A DNA stretch of 64,000 nt from assembly GCF_051020765.1 (NCBI RefSeq), contig NW_027469225.1, positions 62,001-126,000 of the forward strand, read 5' to 3'. The notes below the pieces were generated by a model. It did no database searches and was not told the origin of the DNA. It was given only the letters and a program-made list of their open reading frames with translations. Shown one piece after another: positions 26,565 through 39,300 of the stretch (position 1 is its first letter; every line of letters starts with the position of its first letter). The DNA is from Lasioglossum baleicum. Lineage: Eukaryota > Arthropoda > Insecta > Hymenoptera > Halictidae. A program made the translations under genes and the position numbers.

Positions 26565-27434
26565 GCGCATCCCACAAAACCTCGCACGTGTTTTTACTCG
26601 ACTAGCCTGCGGGATGCATCCTCTCGCACGTGTTTTTACTCGACTAGCCTGCGGGATGCATCCTCTCGCACGTGTTTTTACTCGACTAGCCTGCGGGATG
26701 CATCCTCTCGCACGTGTTTTTACTCGACTACCCTGCGGGATGCATCCTCTCGCACGTGTTTTTACTCGACTAGCCTGCAGGATGCTTCCTCTCGCACGTG
26801 TTTTTACTCGACTAGCCTGCGGGATGCATCCTCTCGCACGTGTTTTTACTCGACTACCCTGCGGGATGCATCCTCTAGCACGTGTTTTTGCTCGACTAGC
26901 CATGCGCATCCCAAAAAACCTGCGCATGCGCATCCCACAAAACCTGCGTATGCGCATCCCACAAAACCTGCGCATGCGCATCCCACAAAACCTGCGCATG
27001 CGCATCCCACAAAACCTCGCACGTGTTTTTACTCGACTAGCCTGCGGGATGCATCCTCTCGCACGTGTTTTTACTCGACTAGCCTGCGGGATGCATCCTC
27101 TCGCACGTGTTTTTACTCGACTAGCCTGCGGGATGCATCCTCTCGCACGTGTTTTTACTCGACTACCCTGCGGGATGCATCCTCTCGCACGTGTTTTTAC
27201 TCGACTAGCCTGCAGGATGCTTCCTCTCGCACGTGTTTTTACTCGACTAGCCTGCGGGATGCATCCTCTCGCACGTGTTTTTACTCGACTACCCTGCGGG
27301 ATGCATCCTCTAGCACGTGTTTTTGCTCGACTAGCCATGCGCATCCCAAAAAACCTGCGCATGCGCATCCCACAAAACCTGCGTATGCGCATCCCACAAA
27401 ACCTGCGCATGCGCATCCCACAAAACCTGCGCAT
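26565..27434. repeat. 435-bp tandem higher-order duplication
   Basis: The CTGCAG variant at 26775 recurs at 27210 and the CCTCTAGCACG variant at 26876 recurs at 27311, both at offset 435. Each copy holds a set of 42-bp monomers followed by a B block of five 24-bp units. Confidence 0.8.
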
Positions 27435-30400
27435 GCGCATCCCACAAAACCTCGCACGTGTTTTTACTCGACTAGCCTGCGGGATGCATCCTCTCGCACG
27501 TGTTTTTACTCGACTAGCCTGCGGGATGCATCCTCTCGCACGTGTTTTTACTCGACTACCCTGCGGGATGCATCCTCTCGCACGTGTTTTGCTCGACAAA
27601 CCATGCGCATCCCATAAAACCTGCGCATGCGCATCCCACAAAACCTGCGCATGCGCATCCCACAAAACCTCGCACGTATTTTTACTCGACTAGCCTGCGG
27701 GATGCATCCTCTCGCACGTGTTTTTACTCGACTAGCCTGCGGGATGCATCCTCTCGCACGTGTTTTTACTCGACTGCCCTGCGGGATGCATCCTCTCGCA
27801 CGTGTTTTTGCGCGACTAGCCTGCGGCATGCATCCTCTCGCACGTGTTTTTGCTCGACTAGGCATGCGCATCCCAAAAAACCTGCGCATGCGCATCCCAC
27901 AAAACCTGCGCATGCGCATCCCACAAGACCTCGCACGTGTTTTTACTCGACTAGCCTGCGGGATGCATCCTCTCGCACGTGTTTTTGCTCGACTAGGCAT
28001 GCGCATCCCAAAAAACCTGCGCATGCGCATCCCACAAAACCTGCGCATGCGCATCCCACAAAACCTCGCACGTGTTTTTACTCGACTAGCCTGCGGGATG
28101 CATCCTCTCGCACGTGTTTTTACTCGACTAGCCTGCGGGATGCATCCTCTCGCACGTGTTTTTACTCGACTAGCCTGCGGGAAGCATCCTCTCGCACGTG
28201 TTTTTACTCGACTAGCCTGCGGGATGCATCCTCTCGCACGTGTTTTTACTCGACTAGCCTGCGGGATGCATCCTCTCGCACGTGTTTTTGCTCGACTAGC
28301 CTGCGCGATGCATCCTCTCGCACGTGTTTTTGCTCGACTAGCCATGCGCATCCCAAAAAAACTGCGCATGCGCATCCCACAAAACCTGCGCATGCGCATC
28401 CCACAAAACCTCGCACGTGTTTTTACTCGACTAGCCTGCGGGATGCATCCTCTCGCACGTGTTTTTGCTCGACTAGCCTGCGGGATGCATCCTCTCGCAC
28501 GTGTTTTTGCTCGACTAGCCATGCGCATCCCAAAAAACCTGCGCATGCGCATCCCAAAAAACCTGCGCATGCGCATCCCACAAAACCTCGCACGTGTTTT
28601 TACTCGACTAGCCTGCGGGATGCATCCTCTCGCACGTGTTTTTACTCGACTAGCCTGCGGGATGCATCCTCTCGCACGTGTTTTTGCTCGACTAGCCATG
28701 CGCATCCCAAAAAACCTGCACATGCGCATCCCAAAAAACCTGCGCATGCGCATCCCACAAAACCTGCGCATGCGCATCCCACAAAACCTCGCACGTGTTT
28801 TTACTCGACTAGCCTGCGGGATGCATCCTCTCGCACGTGTTTTTGCTCGGCTAGCCTGCGGGATGCATGCTCTCGCACGTGTTTTTGCTCGACTAGCCAT
28901 GCGCATCCCAAAAAACCTGCGCATGCGCATCCCACAAAACCTCGCACGTGTTTTTACTCGACTAGCCTGCGGGATGCATCCTCTCGCACGTGTTTTTGCT
29001 CGGCTAGCCTGCGGGATGCATCCTCTCGCACGTGTTTTTGCTCGACTAGCCATGCGCATCCCAAAAAACCTGCGCATGCGCATCCCACAAAACCTCGCAC
29101 GTGTTTGTGCTCGACTAGCCTGCGGGATGCATCCTTTCGCACGTGTTTTTACTCGACTAGCCTGCGGGATGCATCCTCTCGCACGTGTTTTTACTCGACT
29201 AGCCTGCGGGATGCATCCTCTCGCACGTGTTTTTACTCGACTACCCTGCGGGATGCATCCTCTCGCACGTGTTTTTGCTCGACTAGCCATGCGCATCCCA
29301 AAAAACCTGCGCATGCGCATCCCACAAAATCTGCGCATGCGCATCCCACAAAACCTCGCACGTGTTTTTACTCTACTAGCCTGCGGGATGCATCCTCTCG
29401 CACGTGTTTTTACTCGACTAGCCTGCGGGATGCATCCTCTCGCACGTGTTTTTACTCGACTACCCTGCGGGATGCATCCTCTCGCACGTGTTTTTACTCG
29501 ACTAGCCTGCGGGATGCATCCTCTCGCACGTGTTTTTACTCGACTAGCCTGCGGGATGCATCCTCTCGCACGTGTTTTTACTCGACTAGCCTGCGGGATG
29601 CATCCTCTCGCACGTGTTTTTGCTCGACTAGCCATGCGCAACCCAAAAAACCTGCGCATGCGCATCCCAAAAAACCTGCGCATGCGCATCCCAAAAAACC
29701 TGCGCATGCGCATCCCAAAAAACCTGCGCATGCGCATCCCACAAAACCTGCGTATGCGCATCCCACAAAACCTCGCACGTGTTATTACTCGACTAGCCTG
29801 CGGGATGCATCCTCTCGCACGTGTTTTTACTCGACTAGCCTGCGGGATGCATCCTCTCGCACGTGTTTTTGCTCGGCTAGCCTGCGGGATGCATCCTCTC
29901 GCACGTGTTTTTGCTCGACTAGCCATGCGCATCCCAAAAAACCTGCGGATGCGCATCCCACAAAACCTGCGCATGCGCATCCCACAAAACCTCGCACGTG
30001 TTTTTGCTCGACTAGCCATGCGCATCCCAAAAAACCTGCGCATGCGCATCCCAAAAAACCTGCGCATGCGCATCCCACAAAACCTCGCACGTGTTTTTAC
30101 TCGACTAGCCTGCGGGATGCATCCTCTCGCACGTGTTTTTACTCGACTAGCCTGCGGGATGCATCCTCTCGCACGTGTTTTTACTCGACTAGCCTGCGGG
30201 ATGCATCCTCTCGCACGTGTTTTTACTCGACTACCCTGCGGGATGCATCCTCTCGCACGTGTTTTTACTCGACTAGCCTGCAGGATGCTTCCTCTCGCAC
30301 GTGTTTTTACTCGACTACCCTGCGGGATGCATCCTCTCGCACGTGTTTTGCTCGACAAACCATGCGCATCCCATAAAACCTGCGCATGCGCATCCCACAA

Positions 30401-32049
30401 AACCTGCGCATGCGCATCCCACAAAACCTCGCACGTATTTTTACTCGACTAGCCTGCGGGATGCATCCTCTCGCACGTGTTTTTACTCGACTAGCCTGCG
30501 GGATGCATCCTCTCGCACGTGTTTTTACTCGACTGCCCTGCGGGATGCATCCTCTCGCACGTGTTTTTGCGCGACTAGCCTGCGGCATGCATCCTCTCGC
30601 ACGTGTTTTTGCTCGACTAGGCATGCGCATCCCAAAAAACCTGCGCATGCGCATCCCACAAAACCTGCGCATGCGCATCCCACAAGACCTCGCACGTGTT
30701 TTTACTCGACTAGCCTGCGGGATGCATCCTCTCGCACGTGTTTTTGCTCGACTAGGCATGCGCATCCCAAAAAACCTGCGCATGCGCATCCCACAAAACC
30801 TGCGCATGCGCATCCCACAAAACCTCGCACGTGTTTTTACTCGACTAGCCTGCGGGATGCATCCTCTCGCACGTGTTTTTACTCGACTAGCCTGCGGGAT
30901 GCATCCTCTCGCACGTGTTTTTACTCGACTAGCCTGCGGGAAGCATCCTCTCGCACGTGTTTTTACTCGACTAGCCTGCGGGATGCATCCTCTCGCACGT
31001 GTTTTTACTCGACTAGCCTGCGGGATGCATCCTCTCGCACGTGTTTTTGCTCGACTAGCCTGCGGGATGCATCCTCTCGCATGTGTTTTTGCTCGACTAG
31101 CCATGCGCATCCCAAAAAAACTGCGCATGCGCATCCCACAAAACCTGCGCATGCGCATCCCACAAAACCTCGCACGTGTTTTTACTCGACTAGCCTGCGG
31201 GATGCATCCTCTCGCACGTGTTTTTGCTCGACTAGCCTGCGGGATGCATCCTCTCGCACGTGTTTTTGCTCGACTAGCCATGCGCATCCCAAAAAACCTG
31301 CGCATGCGCATCCCAAAAAACCTGCGCATGCGCATCCCAAAAAACCTGCGCATGCGCATCCCACAAAACCTCGCACGTGTTTTTACTCGACTAGCCTGCG
31401 GGATGCATCCTCTCGCACGTGTTTTTACTCGACTAGCCTGCGGGATGCATCCTCTCGCACGTGTTTTTGCTCGACTAGCCATGCGCATCCCAAAAAACCT
31501 GCACATGCGCATCCCAAAAAACCTGCGCATGCGCATCCCACAAAACCTGCGCATGCGCATCCCACAAAACCTCGCACGTGTTTTTACTCGACTAGCCTGC
31601 GGGATGCATCCTCTCGCACGTGTTTTTGCTCGGCTAGCCTGCGGGATGCATGCTCTCGCACGTGTTTTTGCTCGACTAGCCATGCGCATCCCAAAAAACC
31701 TGCGCATGCGCATCCCACAAAACCTCGCACGTGTTTTTACTCGACTAGCCTGCGGGATGCATCCTCTCGCACGTGTTTTTGCTCGGCTAGCCTGCGGGAT
31801 GCATCCTCTCGCACGTGTTTTTGCTCGACTAGCCATGCGCATCCCAAAAAACCTGCGCATGCGCATCCCACAAAACCTCGCACGTGTTTGTGCTCGACTA
31901 GCCTGCGGGATGCATCCTTTCGCACGTGTTTTTACTCGACTAGCCTGCGGGATGCATCCTCTCGCACGTGTTTTTACTCGACTAGCCTGCGGGATGCATC
32001 CTCTCGCACGTGTTTTTACTCGACTACCCTGCGGGATGCATCCTCTCGC

Positions 32050-35000
32050 ACGTGTTTTTGCTCGACTAGCCATGCGCATCCCAAAAAACCTGCGCATGCG
32101 CATCCCACAAAATCTGCGCATGCGCATCCCACAAAACCTCGCACGTGTTTTTACTCTACTAGCCTGCGGGATGCATCCTCTCGCACGTGTTTTTACTCGA
32201 CTAGCCTGCGGGATGCATCCTCTCGCACGTGTTTTTACTCGACTACCCTGCGGGATGCATCCTCTCGCACGTGTTTTTACTCGACTAGCCTGCGGGATGC
32301 ATCCTCTCGCACGTGTTTTTACTCGACTAGCCTGCGGGATGCATCCTCTCGCACGTGTTTTTACTCGACTAGCCTGCGGGATGCATCCTCTCGCACGTGT
32401 TTTGCTCGACTAGCCATGCGCATCCCAAAAAACCTGCGCATGCGCATCCCACAAAACCTGCGTATGCGCATCCCACAAAACCTCGCACGTGTTTTTACTC
32501 GACTAGCCTGCGGGATGCATCCTCTCGCACGTGTTTTTGCTCGACTAGCCATGCGCAACCCAAAAAACCTGCGCATGCGCATCCCAAGAAACCTGCGCAT
32601 GCGCATCCCAAAAAACCTGCGCATGCGCATCCCACAAAACCTGCGTATGCGCATCCCACAAAACCTCGCACGTGTTATTACTCGACAAGCCTGCGGGATG
32701 CATCCTCTCGCACGTGTTTTTACTCGACTAGCCTGCGGGATGCATCCTCTCGCACGTGTTTTTGCTCGGCTAGCCTGCGGGATGCATCCTCTCGCACGTG
32801 TTTTTGCTCGACTAGCCATGCGCATCCCAAAAAACCTGCGGATGCGCATCCCACAAAACCTGCGCATGCGCATCCCACAAAACCTCGCACGTGTTTTTGC
32901 TCGACTAGCCATGCGCATCCCAAAAAACCTGCACATGCGCATCCCAAAAAACCTGCGCATGCGCATCCCACAAAACCTGCGCATGCGCATCCCACAAAAC
33001 CTCGCACGTGTTTTTACTCGACTAGCCTGCGGGATGCATCCTCTCGCACGTGTTTTTGCTCGGCTAGCCTGCGGGATGCATCCTCTCGCACGTGTTTTTG
33101 CTCGACTAGCCATGCGCATCCCAAAAAACCTGCGCATGCGCATCCCACAAAACCTCGCACGTGTTTTTACTCGACTAGCCTGCGGGATGCATCCTCTCGC
33201 ACGTGTTTTTACTCGACTAGCCTGCGGGATGCATCCTCTCGCACGTGTTTTGCTCGACTAGCCATGCGCATCCCAAAAAACCTGCGCATGCGCATCCCAC
33301 AAAACCTGCGTATGCGCATCCCACAAAACCTCGCACGTGTTTTTACTCGACTAGCCTGCGGGATGCATCCTCTCGCACGTGTTTTTGCTCGACTAGCCAT
33401 GCGCAACCCAAAAAACCTGCGCATGCGCATCCCAAAAAACCTGCGCATGCGCATCCCAAAAAACCTGCGCATGCGCATCCCAAAAAACCTGCGCATGCGC
33501 ATCCCACAAAACCTGCGTATGCGCATCCCACAAAACCTCGCACGTGTTATTACTCGACTAGCCTGCGGGATGCATCCTCTCGCACGTGTTTTTACTCGAC
33601 TAGCCTGCGGGATGCATCCTCTCGCACGTGTTTTTGCTCGGCTAGCCTGCGGGATGCATCCTCTCGCACGTGTTTTTGCTCGACTAGCCATGCGCATCCC
33701 AAAAAACCTGCGGATGCGCATCCCACAAAACCTGCGCATGCGCATCCCACAAAACCTCGCACGTGTTTTTGCTCGACTAGCCATGCGCATCCCAAAAAAC
33801 CTGCGCATGCGCATCCCAAAAAACCTGCGCATGCGCATCCCAAAAAACCTGCGCATGCGCATCCCACAAAACCTCGCACGTGTTTTTACTCGACTAGCCT
33901 GCGGGATGCATCCTCTCGCACGTGTTTTTACTCGACTAGCCTGCGGGATGCATCCTCTCGCACGTGTTTTTGCTCGACTAGCCATGCGCATCCCAAAAAA
34001 CCTGCACATGCGCATCCCAAAAAACCTGCGCATGCGCATCCCACAAAACCTGCGCATGCGCATCCCACAAAACCTCGCACGTGTTTTTACTCGACTAGCC
34101 TGCGGGATGCATCCTCTCGCACGTGTTTTTGCTCGGCTAGCCTGCGGGATGCATCCTCTCGCACGTGTTTTTGCTCGACTAGCCATGCGCATCCCAAAAA
34201 ACCTGCGCATGCGCATCCCACAAAATCTGCGCATGCGCATCCCACAAAACCTCGCACGTGTTTTTACTCTACTAGCCTGCGGGATGCATCCTCTCGCACG
34301 TGTTTTTACTCGACTAGCCTGCGGGATGCATCCTCTCGCACGTGTTTTTACTCGACTACCCTGCGGGATGCATCCTCTCGCACGTGTTTTTACTCGACTA
34401 GCCTGCGGGATGCATCCTCTCGCACGTGTTTTTACTCGACTAGCCTGCGGGATGCATCCTCTCGCACGTGTTTTTACTCGACTAGCCTGCGGGATGCATC
34501 CTCTCGCACGTGTTTTGCTCGACTAGCCATGCGCATCCCAAAAAACCTGCGCATGCGCATCCCACAAAACCTGCGTATGCGCATCCCACAAAACCTCGCA
34601 CGTGTTTTTACTCGACTAGCCTGCGGGATGCATCCTCTCGCACGTGTTTTTGCTCGACTAGCCATGCGCAACCCAAAAAACCTGCGCATGCGCATCCCAA
34701 GAAACCTGCGCATGCGCATCCCAAAAAACCTGCGCATGCGCATCCCACAAAACCTGCGTATGCGCATCCCACAAAACCTCGCACGTGTTATTACTCGACA
34801 AGCCTGCGGGATGCATCCTCTCGCACGTGTTTTTACTCGACTAGCCTGCGGGATGCATCCTCTCGCACGTGTTTTTGCTCGGCTAGCCTGCGGGATGCAT
34901 CCTCTCGCACGTGTTTTTGCTCGACTAGCCATGCGCATCCCAAAAAACCTGCGGATGCGCATCCCACAAAACCTGCGCATGCGCATCCCACAAAACCTCG

Positions 35001-36330
35001 CACGTGTTTTTGCTCGACTAGCCATGCGCATCCCAAAAAACCTGCACATGCGCATCCCAAAAAACCTGCGCATGCGCATCCCACAAAACCTGCGCATGCG
35101 CATCCCACAAAACCTCGCACGTGTTTTTACTCGACTAGCCTGCGGGATGCATCCTCTCGCACGTGTTTTTGCTCGGCTAGCCTGCGGGATGCATCCTCTC
35201 GCACGTGTTTTTGCTCGACTAGCCATGCGCATCCCAAAAAACCTGCGCATGCGCATCCCACAAAACCTCGCACGTGTTTTTACTCGACTAGCCTGCGGGA
35301 TGCATCCTCTCGCACGTGTTTTTACTCGACTAGCCTGCGGGATGCATCCTCTCGCACGTGTTTTGCTCGACTAGCCATGCGCATCCCAAAAAACCTGCGC
35401 ATGCGCATCCCACAAAACCTGCGTATGCGCATCCCACAAAACCTCGCACGTGTTTTTACTCGACTAGCCTGCGGGATGCATCCTCTCGCACGTGTTTTTG
35501 CTCGACTAGCCATGCGCAACCCAAAAAACCTGCGCATGCGCATCCCAAAAAACCTGCGCATGCGCATCCCAAAAAACCTGCGCATGCGCATCCCAAAAAA
35601 CCTGCGCATGCGCATCCCACAAAACCTGCGTATGCGCATCCCACAAAACCTCGCACGTGTTATTACTCGACTAGCCTGCGGGATGCATCCTCTCGCACGT
35701 GTTTTTACTCGACTAGCCTGCGGGATGCATCCTCTCGCACGTGTTTTTGCTCGGCTAGCCTGCGGGATGCATCCTCTCGCACGTGTTTTTGCTCGACTAG
35801 CCATGCGCATCCCAAAAAACCTGCGGATGCGCATCCCACAAAACCTGCGCATGCGCATCCCACAAAACCTCGCACGTGTTTTTGCTCGACTAGCCATGCG
35901 CATCCCAAAAAACCTGCGCATGCGCATCCCAAAAAACCTGCGCATGCGCATCCCAAAAAACCTGCGCATGCGCATCCCACAAAACCTCGCACGTGTTTTT
36001 ACTCGACTAGCCTGCGGGATGCATCCTCTCGCACGTGTTTTTACTCGACTAGCCTGCGGGATGCATCCTCTCGCACGTGTTTTTGCTCGACTAGCCATGC
36101 GCATCCCAAAAAACCTGCACATGCGCATCCCAAAAAACCTGCGCATGCGCATCCCACAAAACCTGCGCATGCGCATCCCACAAAACCTCGCACGTGTTTT
36201 TACTCGACTAGCCTGCGGGATGCATCCTCTCGCACGTGTTTTTGCTCGGCTAGCCTGCGGGATGCATCCTCTCGCACGTGTTTTTGCTCGACTAGCCATG
36301 CGCATCCCAAAAAACCTGCGCATGCGCATC
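32050..36330. repeat. 2113-bp tandem higher-order duplication
   Basis: The segment from about 32050 repeats at +2113. Shared markers include CCCACAAAATCTGCG, TTTTACTCTACTAGCC, CCCAAGAAACC (in the first part), GTTATTACTCG followed by ACAAGCC, and CCTGCGGATGCGC. Ends were judged by eye. Confidence 0.8.
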
Positions 36331-39300
36331 CCACAAAACCTCGCACGTGTTTTTACTCGACTAGCCTGCGGGATGCATCCTCTCGCACGTGTTTTTGCTC
36401 GGCTAGCCTGCGGGATGCATCCTCTCGCACGTGTTTTTACTCGACTAGCCTGCGGGATGCATCCTCTCGCACGTGTTTTTACTCGACTAGACTGCGGGAT
36501 GCATCCTCTCGCACGTGTTTTTACTCGACTACCCTGCGGGATGCATCCTCTCGCACGTGTGTTTGCTCGACTAGCCATGCGCATCCCAAAAAACCTGCGC
36601 ATGCGCATCCCACAAAACCTGCGCATGCGCATCCCACAAAACCTCGCACGTGTTTTTACTCGACTAGCCTGCGGGATGCATCCTCTCGCACGTGTTTTTA
36701 CTCGACTAGCCTGCGGGATGCATCCTCTCGCACGTGTTTTTACTCGACTACCCTGCGGGATGCATCCTCTCGCACGTGTTTTTACTCGACTAGCCTGCAG
36801 GATGCTTCCTCTCGCACGTGTTTTTACTCGACTAGCCTGCGGGATGCATCCTCTCGCACGTGTTTTTACTCGACTAGCCTGCGGGATGCATCCTCTCGCA
36901 CGTGTTTTTACTCGACTAGCCTGCGGGATGCATCCTCTCGCACGTGTTTTTACTCGACTACCCTGCGGGATGCATCCTCTCGCACGTGTTTTTACTCGAC
37001 TAGCCTGCAGGATGCTTCCTCTCGCACGTGTTTTTACTCGACTAGCCTGCGGGATGCATCCTCTCGCACGTGTTTTTGCTCGACTAGCCTGCGGGATGCA
37101 TCCTCTCGCACGTGTTTTTACTCGACTAGCCTGCGGGATGCATCCTCTCGCACGTGTTTTTACTCGACTAGCCTGCGGGATGCATCCTCTCGCACGTGTT
37201 TTTACTCGACTACCCTGCGGGATGCATCCTCTCGCACGTGTTTTGCTCGACAAACCATGCGCATCCCATAAAACCTGCGCATGCGCATCCCACAAAACCT
37301 GCGCATGCGCATCCCACAAAACCTCGCACGTATTTTTACTCGACTAGCCTGCGGGATGCATCCTCTCGCACGTGTTTTTACTCGACTAGCCTGCGGGATG
37401 CATCCTCTCGCACGTGTTTTTACTCGACTGCCCTTGCGGGATGCATCCTCTCGCACGTGTTTTTGCGCGACTAGCCTGCGGGATGCATCCTCTCGCACGT
37501 GTTTTTGCTCGACTAGGCATGCGCATCCCAAAAAACCTGCGCATGCGCATCCCACAAAACCTGCGCATGCGCATCCCACAAAACCTGCGCATGCGCATCC
37601 CACAAAACCTCGCACGTGTTTTTACTCGACTAGCCTGCGGGATGCATCCTCTCGCACGTGTTTTTACTCGACTAGCCTGCGGGATGCATCCTCTCGCACG
37701 TGTTTTTACTCGACTAGCCTGCGGGATGCATCGTCTCGCACGTGTTTTTGCTCGACTAGCCTGCGGGATGCATCCTCTCGCACGTGTTTTTACTCGACTA
37801 GCCTGCGGGATTCATCCTCTTGCACGTGTTTTTACTCGACTAGCCTGCGGGATGCATCCTCTCGCACGTGTTTTTGCTCGACTAGCCATGCGCATCCCAA
37901 AAAACCTGGGCATGCGCATCCCAAAAAACCTGCGCATGCGCATCCCACAAAACCTGCGCATGCGCATCCCACAAAACCTGCGCATGCGCATCCCACAAAA
38001 CCTCGCACGTGTTTTTACTCGACTAGCCTGCGGGATGCATCCTCTCGCACGTGTTTTTACTCGACTAGCCTGCGGGATGCATCCTCTCGCACGTGTTTTT
38101 ACTCGACTACCCTGCGGGATGCATCCTCTCGCACGTGTTTTGCTCGACTAGCCATGCGCATCCCAAAAAACCTGCGCATGCGCATCCCACAAAACCTGCG
38201 TATGCGCATCCCACAAAACCTCGCACGTGTTTTTACTCGACTAGCCTGCGGGATGCATCCTCTCGCACGTGTTTTGCTCGACTAGCCATGCGCATCCCAA
38301 AAAACCTGCGCATGCGCATCCCAAAAAACCTGCGCATGCGCATCCCAAAAAACCTGCGCATGCGCATCCCACAAAACCTGCGTATGCGCATCCCACAAAA
38401 CCTCGCACGTGTTTTTACTCGACTAGCCTGCGGGATGCATCCTCTCGCACGTGTTTTTACTCGACTAGCCTGCGGGATGCATCCTCTCGCACGTGTTTTT
38501 GCTCGACTAGCCATGCGCATCCCAAAAAACCTGCACATGCGCATCCCACAAAACCTGCGCATGCGCATCCCACAAAACCTCGCACGTGTTTTTACTCGAC
38601 TAGCCTGCGGGATGCATCCTCTCGCACGTGTTTTTACTCGACTAGCCTGCGGGATGCATCCTCTCGCACGTGTTTTTACTCGACTAGCCTGCGGGATGCA
38701 TCGTCTCGCACGTGTTTTTGCTCGACTAGCCTGCGGGATGCATCCTCTCGCACGTGTTTTTACTCGACTAGCCTGCGGGATTCATCCTCTTGCACGTGTT
38801 TTTACTCGACTAGCCTGCGGGATGCATCCTCTCGCACGTGTTTTTGCTCGACTAGCCATGCGCATCCCAAAAAACCTGGGCATGCGCATCCCAAAAAACC
38901 TGCGCATGCGCATCCCACAAAACCTGCGCATGCGCATCCCACAAAACCTGCGCATGCGCATCCCACAAAACCTCGCACGTGTTTTTACTCGACTAGCCTG
39001 CGGGATGCATCCTCTCGCACGTGTTTTTACTCGACTAGCCTGCGGGATGCATCCTCTCGCACGTGTTTTTACTCGACTACCCTGCGGGATGCATCCTCTC
39101 GCACGTGTTTTGCTCGACTAGCCATGCGCATCCCAAAAAACCTGCGCATGCGCATCCCAAAAAACCTGCGCATGCGCATCCCACAAAACCTGCGTATGCG
39201 CATCCCACAAAACCTCGCACGTGTTTTTACTCGACTAGCCTGCGGGATGCATCCTCTCGCACGTGTTTTGCTCGACTAGCCATGCGCATCCCAAAAAACC

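Larger units (their letters stand above)
18976..32700. repeat. Four paralogous copies of a roughly 2.1-kb higher-order unit
   Basis: A unit beginning near 18983 recurs near 27542 and near 30301 (offset 11318), and from 23371 (offset 4051 from 19320). Shared markers are CCCACAAGACC, the TTGCGCGACT monomer, CCTGCGGCATGC and the GCATGCTCTCG monomer; the first copy also carries the private change TCACACAAAACC near 19470. The 23371 copy has a private one-A deletion near 24830, after which its offset falls to 4050. The 27542 copy lacks one 24-bp unit. Unrelated satellite blocks lie between copies. Confidence 0.75.
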